A stretch of DNA of 64,000 nucleotides, taken from Bathynomus jamesi (taxonomy: Eukaryota; Arthropoda; Malacostraca; Isopoda; Cirolanidae). The notes under the pieces were generated by a model. The model did not search any database and had not been told where the DNA came from. It saw only the letters and a program-made list of their open reading frames with translations. Shown here one piece after another: positions 45,655 through 55,450 of this stretch (position 1 is its first letter; the number at the start of each line of letters is the position of its first letter). Both the position numbers and the translations under genes were made by a program. The stretch lies in NCBI GenBank assembly GCA_023014485.1, contig JAJOZX010007510.1:115001-179000 (forward strand), read 5' to 3'.

Positions 45655-47272
45655 GGTGGTCCGAAAAAAATGACGCATTTTTAAAAATTAATATCTCAGT
45701 AACCCCCTTCCTTATCATGACAATTTTTATATGCAAGATACTTTCAAACTCTTTTTTTGAATGCAAGAAACGGAATTCTGATATATCTTTTATAGTTTTC
45801 TCGCAATTAACAAAGTAACAACATGGGTCAAAAAAACGAATATCATGAGAAAGGAAAAATTTAATCAGAAATTTAACTAATTAATTTACAGTAAATGATC
45901 GATTGGACCACCACTCTGTTGACACACTAATCTAAGTCTTTTCTTCCACACAAAAATAATACTTCTTACTTCATTAATGCCAATTTCTTGCCAAGATTCA
46001 AGTATTTTACTTTTTAATTCTGATTCGGTGAATTTTTCTCGTCGACCTCGGCAAACCTTCTCTTTTAGTAACTCCCAAATTGAGTAGTCCATAGGATTAC
46101 AATCTGGGCTTTGTGGTGGCCACTCATTTTTCGTTAATTTTGGTGTATTGCTAATCAGAAACGACTGTGTGGCGTAGCTTGTATGCGACGGTGCTCCATC
46201 TTGTTGAAATATGAAATCATTTTCTTGATACAGGCGACGACAATCCGGCAACAATTTTGTTCTTAAAAGTTCAATGTAATTTGCAGAATTCACCTTGTCT
46301 TTTCAGTTTCAATAAAATGAACATCTGTCTTGCCATTCCAAGAGACCCCTGCAGATATCATAACCTTTTTGGAGAATCTTGACGTTTCATGATACAATCT
46401 GTTTATTGAAATGTCACACTTTTTACCACGCCCGTAGACAACATCATTTGACGGTTTCGCGGAATTTCTAGAGTGAAATCTTTTTCATCCGTGAAGACTA
46501 TCTTTTTAATATCAACGACAGAGAAATTATCAAGTAACTTTCTGCACCTTGTTTTTCTTTTATCCTTAACAGTATCACTTTTCTAGAAGATACTATTCTT
46601 TTGAAGGCTTTTAGTTTTTGTGCTTTAATTATTCGGTGTACAGAAGTCTTTCCAATATTCAAATGTTTAGCAATTGTTCTTTGTGACAAATGTCTTCCTG
46701 GTTTATCTTCTTGAGAGCAGATTTTATCGTTGATGTAATCCACATTTTCTGGAACCGACGCTGTTTTAGGTCTACGCTTCCTGGTTTTCTGGCAGTACTT
46801 CCGATTCGCGAATCTTCTTTAAGAGTCTTTCCACTGCACGCCTTTTCCACTTTTTGCCGGGAAACTCTTGCAATAACCTTCCAGTCTTCCATCCTTTTTC
46901 ACAGTAACAATTTTTAATGAGAATACGATCTTCCTCTGACAACATCATTAAGGGTACTGACGAATTGTTAAAAAATAAAAATATCCACAATTTGACTTGT
47001 TCATTCCTGTAGAGTTTTGTAATAACTTGCAAAAATATCGCATGATATCGTATAAAAAACGGATATTACATATATTGCGATTTTTGTTTTTTTGACCCAT
47101 GTTGTTACTTTTGTTAATTGCGAGAAAAACTATAAAAGATATCAGAATTCCGTTCTTGCATTCAAAAAAAGAAGTTTGAAAGTATCTTGCATATAAAAAA
47201 TTGTCATGATAAGGAAGGGGGTTACTGAGATATTAATTTTTAAAAAATGCGTCATTTTTTTCGGACCACCCG
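45653..47272 (-). mobile_element. Mariner-like element with ~188-bp TIRs (DD36D type)
   Basis: The ends CGGGTGGTCCGAAAAAAATG and its inverse begin TIRs that stay nearly identical for about 188 bases (45653-45838 and 47084-47272), much longer than the usual ~30 bp of mariner. Both ends abut TATA sequence. Total length is 1,620 bp. The arms differ by a handful of 1-base indels. Confidence 0.9.
45886..46948 (-). pseudogene. Mariner-like transposase, DD36D by count, frameshifted
   Basis: The start MMLSEEDRILIKNCYCEKGW at 46948 leads to an HTH (RLLQEFPGKKWKRRAVERLL). A second HTH follows (QRTIAKHLNIGKTSVHRII), with the first catalytic Asp in FTDEKDFTLEIPRN (about 46490). The C-terminal piece 46293-45886 holds FQQDGAPSHTSYATQSF and WPPQSPDCNPMDYSIWELL; I count 36 residues between those two Asp. 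At least three frameshifts break it. It resembles the 12.1-13.2 kb transposase in every block but differs by one residue in Asp spacing. Confidence 0.85.
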
Positions 47273-47277
47273 ATATA

Positions 47278-50200
47278 TTAGGGTGCTTTTAAAAACTGAA
47301 AGTGTGAATTTCGGGTCACGGAACCCCGCAAATGATGAGGTTCCGGGAGCAAATAAAGCACATGATTTTTTGGAAAAATCATCAAATATTTAGAGGTTGC
47401 CCAAAGACCCCAAAGTTTACCCATATGCTCATTTATTTATGCGCCCTTTTTAAGTCACTTCTAGTGTTTATTAACCCATTGATACACAGCGTCCCCAAAA
47501 TTAGAAATTGCATTTGTCAATTGCGTTCTGATAATCCATATTTCTTTACTTCAGTATACCAACAAATGAATTTTCTTTAATTCTAAATCGTTTTTCTCTT
47601 AATTACTCACGTCTTTCGTGCATTACGTAATGGTGGCCAAGAAGCATCACAGTTCTCATAACGGAAAGTGTATTTAAGTAATTCATATATTTCAAACGTT
47701 TTTTTACTTAGCACTGTAATGGATGGTATTATGAATTGTTTGTAAGTATAATGACTTGTTTACCGGCAATATTTTTGTTTCCAAAAATAGTTATAAGGTT
47801 TAATTTTTATGCGTATAAAATTTTGGACGCTCTCTGCTTCAGCGTATTGCAATCATCTTTTTTCGCATCGTCTGAGTGAAATACAGTAGTGTAGTGTACC
47901 GTAGATTATTTTAAATTTATATATGGATTGGATATACTGTAAATGGTTATGTATGCATGATTTCGCAAAATTATTATAATTTTAATACATATTGTGTTCA
48001 TGGGTTATCAGCCAATCATTGTTTGAACACAGATTACAGTTACAAAGAGGGTGGCGTATTTCTACACATTTTCCTGAGGTACTTTATCCATGAATGGGTT
48101 AAATTAACTTACCAATTTCACTGTTTTGTCTTATTCACAGATAACTGGTGAACGATGGCGGCATGTACAAGATCGAAGAAATCAATCTGGCTTGTGGGGT
48201 CATCAAGTCCTACTATTGCCGGTCAGAAATTACCTTCAAGAGGTGATGTATTGAAGTATTTTCCATCTCCACAATGAAGAGAAGAAATCCTTAGCTGAGA
48301 GTGTGTCCTCGACATCACAAGCCATCATTGAAATCTGGGTGACAGAAGGTTTACCGACGAAACATCCGCACGACGTCAAGAAGCACGTTCGGAAATTGCA
48401 TGACGAATGGCAGGGTTTGAAGAAGAGAATTTCGCGGAAAACGAAGACCAATTTGGACAACCAGGCTGCGTTCAGGTCAAGCTTGAACAACCTTTTCGAC
48501 ATTGGTCACCAAAATGCCCTAAATCTTATCAAAATTCAGGAGGACAAGGACTTCCTGCTTGCTCAAAGGGAGGAGGGTCGGAGAGGAAGGATTGGAAATG
48601 TCGACAAGAAGATTGCCAAAAAAGTCGCAAGGGCCCAAGAAAGAACTGCTCAGGAATTGAAGCGGAAGGACAGGCATGTGCAGGAAATGGAAGAAATCTC
48701 TGCTACCGTTGTTATGGAAACCTGATCGTCAGCGTCATCAAGTGAGGAAACAAGTCCCGAAAGAAAGCCAGTTACATCGTCGGCTCCAAAACATCGCCGT
48801 GGGACGACGGCAATCAGTTCGGAGGTCGCTGCGGCATTGGACCGCACGCGGATAAGCGACAGGGCAGCTGCTCGTGTTCTCATCCCCCTTGGCATGCAAA
48901 TGGGTCAGGACATAAGTGAGATGTGCCTCAGTCCAAGTGCTATTCGAGCCAGCAGATCCAGGTACAGATCAGCCCACGAAGCAGAGGTGAGAGCTTCCTA
49001 CAAGCCTGAATGCCCTCTTGTTCTTCACTGATTGGAAAACTTATGGCAGACTTAATGGGAAGAGACAAAATCGACCGTTTAGCCATCTTAGTTACCGGGG
49101 ATGGGATGAGCAAGATTCTAGCCATCCCCAAACTCCCAGACTCCAAGGCAGAAAGGACAGCAATCGTCATCATTGAAACCATCGAAAACTGGGATCTTGG
49201 CCAGAAGATCAAAGCTCTTTGCTTTGACACGACAGCCACCAACACCGGCATCCATGGAGGAGTGTGTGCGCGAGTAGAGCAGGCTCTCCGGCGTGAAATG
49301 ATTTACTTTCTTTGCGTGTAGACATCACGTGCTGGAACTGCTGCTTGAAGCAGTATTTTCTTTCCTTGTTGGAGACCTTTCCAAAGGACCTGAGATTACG
49401 ATTTTCCAGAGCTTCCGTAATGTTTGGCCGCAACTGAAATTGAATGAATACTCCACTGCCGCGGACGAAGAGGACACGGCTGCAGTGATCAGTCCCTGGG
49501 CCGAGAAGATGATTCATGAAGCAAATGACCTTCTGAAAGTGAAGCATCCCAGAGATGACTACAAAGAGCTTCTTGAACTTGTAGTCATTTTCTTGGGAGG
49601 AGTACCTCACGGACGTCGGAGTCCTGTGTTCATGGCTCCAGGGGCTTTGCACCGAACACGGTGGATGGCGCGTGGAATTTACTCTTTCAAAATTTGGATG
49701 TTCAGATACCAGTTCATGATGCACATGAACCAATGTCCTTCAACATCTCGTGGAGCAAGTAGCAGTGACCGCCTGATTTCTGGGTTGCGGGACTTCTGTC
49801 TCTTCGTTGCTCAAGATTACGTCCTTCCGTGGTTTTCAGCAAGAGAAGCAGCAAGCGCTCCACGAGGCGACTTAGCCCTCCTTCAAAAGTTGCAAAACAC
49901 CAACGCCGCTGGGTACAAGAGTTTTAATCGGCATCTCTGGTACCTCAATGAGGTAAACGTGGGCCTTGCACTATTCGATCCTGCAGTCGATGATGATGAG
50001 AAGCGGAAAATGGTAGAGAATATGAATTCCGTTGAAGGGTCAGAAGCTCCCCCCCGACGAGTCTGGATTCCAGATCCAAGAGGAAAGACCCTGGCAGACT
50101 TTTGCTCTTCCAATACGTACAATCTGTTCACCCTTTTAGATCTTCCGGTCGATTTCCTGCAAGAGGATCCATCAAACTGGGAAAACAACACCAGCTTTTG

Positions 50201-50709
50201 TTCAGCAAAGATTATGGTGGGTTCCTTAAATGTAGTGACTGATGCAGCAGAGCGAGGCATAGCATTGATTCAAGAATTCACGAAGGCTGGAAGGACTCGG
50301 AACGAAGAGCAGATGCAGTTCATGATTCAAATCGTCGAAGAACATCGTAAAGTCTTGCCGACAGCCTCCAAAGCCACTTTGATGAAAAAATGAACGCCAA
50401 CACTCGAGGTGTCATGTACTTTAATCGTTAATTATGAATTTAGTGAATATACTCACACAATATATTTGTTCTGAATACTTATTGGAGATGTATATTGGAG
50501 ATGCAATTTATCATTTAAACTGAGAATTAAAATTTCCATTGCCCTATAAATTGAAAATACCTATCAGCTGTGTGCAACCTCTAAATGTTGTTGGATTACA
50601 AAGAAATTTTGCCTATTCTGTTTTCTCATGTATCCTCACAAAATAAAGGGTTCCGCTCCCTTGCATTTCATTTCGCATTTTTCACCATATACCATAAACA
50701 CACCCTAAA
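47278..50709 (+). mobile_element. 3.4-kb putative transposon carrying a DDE/hAT-like gene
   Basis: TTAGGGTG at 47278 and CACCCTAA at 50701-50708 form short TIRs, and GGTTCCG/CGGAACC-type motifs occur just inside both ends. The left end starts within six bases of the preceding mariner's right end. The element contains one intronless gene, 48155-50393. A target duplication is not obvious because both flanks are TA-rich, so the boundaries are an inference. Confidence 0.55.
48155..50393 (+). pseudogene. DDE/hAT-like family gene, near full length, frameshifted
   Basis: I recognise this as a multicopy arthropod/invertebrate family, probably a transposase with an RNase-H-like fold; function is otherwise unproven. 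It starts MAACTRSKKSIWLVGSSSP at 48155. After a frameshift near 48260 come SLAESVSSTSQAIIEIW, LHDEWQGLKKRISRKTK and LFDIGHQNALNLIKIQEDKD, followed by a charged helix. RTRISDRAAARVLIPLGMQM then leads to the core: VTGDGMSKIL (Asp), LCFDTTATNTGIHGGVCARV (Asp), CVRHHVLELLLEAV (Cys/His pair as in hAT), and VTDAAERGIALIQEF (candidate catalytic Glu) near the end. A 354-codon frame covers 49329-50393. Breaks are a TGA at 48723, a frameshift near 49012 and a 1-base insertion near 49318. Total length is about 745 codons. Confidence 0.7.
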
Positions 50710-51237
50710 TTATATATATATATACACACAGTATATATAAACAAAAGACTTGTTTTTTATACGTAATTACTGTAGATGGTAAAGTCGGGTTGCAAAACTA
50801 ATTTTAATTAACAAAACTACTCAATAGTCCACCACTTGATCGACAATTTATCATTCTCTTTCTTTGGTTTATAATCCTTTCTTCGACAGATGTCGGTTAA
50901 AACGAAATAATGATACGACCTTTGTTGAGCAAATGATAGAGAGCGAGAAAGATAATTATTTCGTTACATTTTCTTCAAATTCGTAAATTTTGGATTTAAA
51001 GCGACACTCTTTCTTTTTTTTCTTTCCGTGATTCTAAAGGATGATGGTTATGAACAAGAATCACTGACTCATTTTAATTTGAACAATGAAGTACTCCATT
51101 AGTATTGTGACGAGTTTCCATAGATTCTTTTAAGTGTCTTATGAAGAAATGTCTTGAGTAGAAGGTAAAAGTACAACGGGGTAAAAGTTAACAGACCCCC
51201 TCGTGTATTTAAACGACCAAAGAAATGCATAACGTTT
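50710..51237. other. Stretch without a recognised gene
   Basis: A short TA tract, then AT-rich sequence without identifiable features. Confidence 0.4.
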
Positions 51238-51348
51238 TCACGTCGAGGGGCATTTTACGTGTTAACCCTCTCGCATTTGTAGCATGAAATACTGGTCATA
51301 ATCTCGCGTGCGGAGGGGTAACACGTAAAGTGCCTCTGGACGCGAAAG
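51238..51348. mobile_element. Small inverted-repeat MITE
   Basis: CGTCGAGGGGCATTTTACGT is mirrored by ACGTAAAGTGCCTCTGGACG, giving imperfect ~38-base arms around a short loop. Non-coding. Confidence 0.65.
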
Positions 51349-51372
51349 GGTTTGGTGTTTCCTTTGTTGTTC

Positions 51373-51477
51373 AACCCTTTAGGCACTGGTTTTTTTTCAG
51401 ATTTCCCTCATTTTGACATATTTAATTAAGGTGTGCTTGTGGACGCAACTCGGCAACGACCGCCCTTAAAGGGTTAA
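51373..51477. mobile_element. Small MITE, AACCCTTT ends
   Basis: CAACCCTTTAGGCACTGG on the left and CCCTTAAAGGGTTAA on the right form imperfect TIRs. The ends resemble those of the TTAA-flanked MITE at 18836-18942 (TTAACCCTTTCATG), so they may be related piggyBac-type MITEs; only the right TTAA is intact. Confidence 0.55.
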
Positions 51478-51504
51478 ATATACGACAGGCTGTGTTAACA
51501 ATTA

Positions 51505-51600
51505 TCCTGTCCTAATTTTAGTGTCTAGCGCCCTCACCTTCTATTCAAAAAGTGGTGGATTCGAATCCTGGTGGGCGGCTTTTTCATTATGAAAAATGGT
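51505..51600 (+). mobile_element. tRNA-like SINE head
   Basis: A perfect B box (GGATTCGAATCC, 51557-51568) follows a degenerate A-box region (GTGTCTAGCGCCC near 51521) and a GGTGGGC closing stretch. Its CCTCACCTTC...GGTGG pairing is SINE-like. No tail is visible before unrelated sequence and (TA)n. Confidence 0.5.
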
Positions 51601-51623
51601 GCATGTTCATGCATGATATTCCA

Positions 51624-51628
<5 letters not shown>

Positions 51629-51669
<41 letters not shown>

Positions 51670-51737
51670 TGTTTGTATATGGACTAGTCATATTGTTCCT
51701 TATTCGACTAAGGTTTCTCCCCCCAAAATCACTTGGC

Positions 51738-51788
<51 letters not shown>

Positions 51789-51830
51789 TATTATATATAT
51801 ATATACATATATATATTATATATACACTGT
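51629..51830. repeat. Two (TA)n microsatellites
   Basis: TA tracts at about 51629-51664 and 51744-51830, the second with short interruptions. Confidence 0.92.
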
Positions 51831-52205
51831 ATATTCAAATCGTTCCATGAGGATAACTTTCGGTTTTAATACTGTGTATAGATTCAGTTATTACTGTGAA
51901 TCTACTGAAAGAACATTCTGTTATTTTGTGCTTTTCCTCCGTCTGCAATTTTGTGTTGCTCTCTTTGTTGGTGTTCTGAAAATGTATTGCCCCGCCTGTC
52001 TGCTAAATTGCTCTAATATGGACTCTGTTTCTCTTCTCAAGGTTTTCCTTTAATTTTCACTAGAAATATGTCTAAAATCCAATACAGAAATCTTCTTGGG
52101 AAGAATTTACACATGCTATAGTGCTCTTGATCTTCGTACACGCAACAGAGAATAGCAGTCGTAAATTATGTTTTCATTGAATAAAATAGCTTACACTTGT
52201 TTTAA
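51831..52205. other. Stretch without a recognised gene
   Basis: Nothing recognisable between two TA tracts; the following TA tract (52210-52267) marks the PLE insertion edge. Confidence 0.4.
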
Positions 52206-52207
52206 TA

Positions 52208-52258
<51 letters not shown>

Positions 52259-52267
52259 TATATATAT

Positions 52268-54235
52268 GAAAAGAAGGATCAACACAACGGCAAACATTTT
52301 CATTTATTTGTACATCAGACGTTTCGACAAATCTTTTGTCATCATCAGTGAGTTAAGTCTTAAAACCTTAAAACAAAATTGAAAAGTGAAAGTTACATCA
52401 ATACAATATTAAGACCATTAAAATTAAAACCTTAAAGCAAAATGAAAATTGCATCAATACAAAATTAAAAACATTTAAATTTCATCACTATAAAAACTAA
52501 AATTAAATTAAATTTCATCACTATAAAAACTAAAATTAAATTACCTCAATAGGTAAATACACAATGTTTACATCCACCTCCATACTTGGCAAAGTCTAAG
52601 TGAACACTAGGTGGTCAGAGGATTAGGAAGGGTATATCTGTGAAACACGGTTGGTTGTCAAAAGAGTCGTAATTTGTAGGATGAGCTATTATTATTAAGG
52701 GAGGGTTTGTTTCTATAGATGTACAAAGATTCTAAAATTCGGAGTTCTGTAAGGTTATTGGATCTAGTTAAAATTTCAAACTGAGTTTTGTGAAGGGGAT
52801 GGTCGTTTTCATCACTGTGGTTTCTAATTGCGGATTGTGGAGGGCTACTGAGGGGACGGTTGGTACGGACTGACAAGCCCAAATGTTGAGAAAGGCGCAC
52901 CTCCAGTTGGAGTTGAGTGCTGCCAATATACGCAGCCTTACAGCTGTCGCACGTGTATTTGTAAACACATTGGGCATACAGTTTTGGGGAATTCATCTTT
53001 GAACTTTAAAAAATTTGATAATTTAAGTGGGTTGACGAAGGCGAATCTAAAATTTATTTGGGGATAACTAGACTTGAGTAGTTTGGACAATTCACCTCGA
53101 ATACGCAATGATAAATAACCATAAAAAGGTAATTTAATATATCTGGTTTCTTTTTGTACTGTAGTTACGGGGAGTTTAGTATCAAAAGTGTTATTTAAAA
53201 ATTTCTTTAATTGGTTATCGAATAGATGAGAAGGGTAGTAATTGTTAATAAAGTACTGTTTTAAAAATTTAAATTCTTCGTTTAACGAAAAGTAATCCGA
53301 ACAAATACGGTAACTTCTTGTTAATAATGTTACTATAGCACTAATCTTATATTTATAAAACATACAACTTAAATAATTGGTTCCCAAGCCAGTAAAAGTT
53401 TGTTTCCGAAATAGTGAAGTATGGAACTTATTATGGGCCCGTTTAACTAAAACATCCAGGAAAGGTAAACTATTATTTGTTTCGTTTTCACACGTGTACT
53501 TAATATTAATATGTTGTTTATTAAGATAATCAAGAAAAAGTTTTACGTGTGAAGGATGGTTAAATATTAAGAAAGTGTCATCCACGTATCTTCTGTAATA
53601 TATGGGTTTAAAACTACTAGGACAATTTTTCAACCAAATTTCTTCGTAATGGCAAAGAAATGCATTTGCTAGTGTTGGGCTTAACGGGGAACCCATAGCT
53701 ACCCCATCAATTTGGCTGTAAAGGTTGCTATTAAATAAAAAAGATTATCAAAACACTATTTCGAGAAGGTTTTTAAATTGAGTCTGAGTGAGGCCATTAA
53801 TAAGAGTATTATCAGTAGTGAATAACTTATTTAGTATGATATTTAATGTTTCTTTTAACGGGACATTAGTAAACAATGATGAGACATCAAAACTGGCCAT
53901 AGTAAGAGAATCGGCATGATTGATCTCTTTTATCTCTTTAGCAAAATCAAACGAGTTGTTAATAGAATAATCATTAAAGGTGAGTTTTGAAAGCAAGGGA
54001 ACGAAGAATTTGGCTAAGTTATAATTGAATGTACCACATGCCGAAAGAATAGGTCTAAGTGGGAAATTTGGCTTGTGGACTTTAGGTAAACCATATAGAA
54101 TTCCTGGATTAGAACCAGAAGCAAATAAAAAATTGTATGTTTTGTCAGCAATAATATTACTATTTTTTAATTTACGCAAACACCTATTAAGTTTATCTTC
54201 GAGTTTTAGTAATTTAGACAGAACTTTTTCTTGAT
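52268..54235 (-). mobile_element. Penelope-like element, inverted partial copy
   Basis: On the minus strand this is a near-identical copy of 56401-58378 of the complete unit. It covers the RT from before motif A, the GIY-YIG domain and the 3' region with ribozyme motif. Open pieces are 54179-53748, 53696-52938 and 52996-52658. Small indels at about 53745 and in the codons before CDSCKAAYIG break the frame. It ends at a (TA)n tract. At 54225-54240 orientation flips to a direct copy. Confidence 0.9.
52316..52350 (-). ncRNA. Hammerhead-ribozyme-like motif, inverted PLE copy
   Basis: Minus strand: CTGATGA (52348-52342), stem II GACAAA/TTTGTC, then GAAAC and GTC. Identical in core to the two plus-strand copies at 55417 and 58281. 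Confidence 0.7.
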
Positions 54236-55447
54236 TATCTTAATAAACAACATATTAATATTAAGTACACGTGTGAAAACGAAACAAATAATAGTTTACC
54301 TTTCCTGGATGTTTTAGTTAAACGGGCCCATAATAAGTTCCATACTTCACTATTTCGGAAACAAACTTTTACTGGCTTGGGAACCAATTATTTAAGTTGT
54401 ATGTTTTATAAATATAAGATTAGTGCTATAGTAACATTATTAACAAGAAGTTACCGTATTTGTTCGGATTACTTTTCGTTAAACGAAGAATTTAAATTTT
54501 TAAAACAGTACTTTATTAACAATTACTACCCTTCTCATCTATTCGATAACCAATTAAAGAAATTTTTAAATAACACTTTTGATACTAAACTCCCCGTAAC
54601 TACAGTACAAAAAGAAACCAGATATATTAAATTACCTTTTTATGGTTATTTATCATTGCGTATTCGAGGTGAATTGTCCAAACTACTCAAGTCTAGTTAT
54701 CCCCAAATAAATTTTAGATTCGCCTTCGTCAACCCACTTAAATTATCAAATTTTTTAAAGTTCAAAGATGAATTCCCCAAAACTGTATGCCCCAATGTTG
54801 TTTACAAATACACGTGCGACAGCTGTAAGGCTGCGTATATTGGCAGCACTCAACTCCAACTGGAGGTGCGCCTTTCTCAACATTTGGGCTTGTCAGTCCG
54901 TACCAACCGTCCCCTCAGTAGCCCTCCACAATCCGCAATTAGAAACCACAGTGATGAAAACGACCATCCCCTTCACAAACTCAGTTTGAAATTTTAACTA
55001 GATCCAATAACCTTACAGAACTCCGAATTTTAGAATCTTTGTACATCTATAGAAACAAACCCTCCCTTAATAATAATAGCTCATCCTACAAATTACGACT
55101 CTTTTGACAACCAACCGTGTTTCACAGATATACCCTTCCTAATCCTCTGACCACCTAGTGTTCACTTAGACTTTGCCAAGTATGGAGGTGGATGTAAACA
55201 TTGTGTATTTACCTATTGAGGTAATTTAATTTTAGTTTTTATAGTGATGAAATTTAATTTAATTTTAGTTTTATAGTGATGAAATTTAAATGTTTTTAAT
55301 TTTGTATTGATGCAATTTTTCATTTTGCTTTAAGGTTTTAATTTTAATGGTCTTAATATTGTATTGATGTAACTTTCACTTTTCAATTTTGTTTTAAGGT
55401 TTTAAGACTTAACTCACTGATGATGACAAAAGATTTGTCGAAACGTC
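54236..55447 (+). mobile_element. Penelope-like element, direct partial copy
   Basis: It starts inside the RT at the equivalent of about 57085 in the complete unit and continues through GIY-YIG and the 3' region to the ribozyme cleavage point, where the complete unit begins without any spacer. The open frame 54377-54997 has a small deletion near 54979 (CACAAACTCAG versus CACAAAACTCAG) that shifts the end of the GIY-YIG domain. This copy supplies the upstream LTR-like repeat of the complete unit. Confidence 0.9.
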
Positions 55448-55450
55448 TGA
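55411..55450 (+). ncRNA. Hammerhead-ribozyme-like motif (upstream of complete unit)
   Basis: CTGATGA at 55417-55423 is followed by stem II GACAAA/TTTGTC (55425-55430 with 55434-55439), GAAA (55440-55443) and CGTC. The short stem I can pair TCA with TGA. Stem III would be the self-complementary ACGT, too short to fold alone but able to pair between two molecules. Predicted cleavage follows GTC at 55447. PLEs are known to carry hammerhead motifs; activity here is inferred. Confidence 0.75.

Noticed and set aside
49209..50260. Minus-strand open frames of 174 and 125 codons
   Set aside because: They overlap the DDE/hAT-like gene on the other strand, which has the recognisable motifs.
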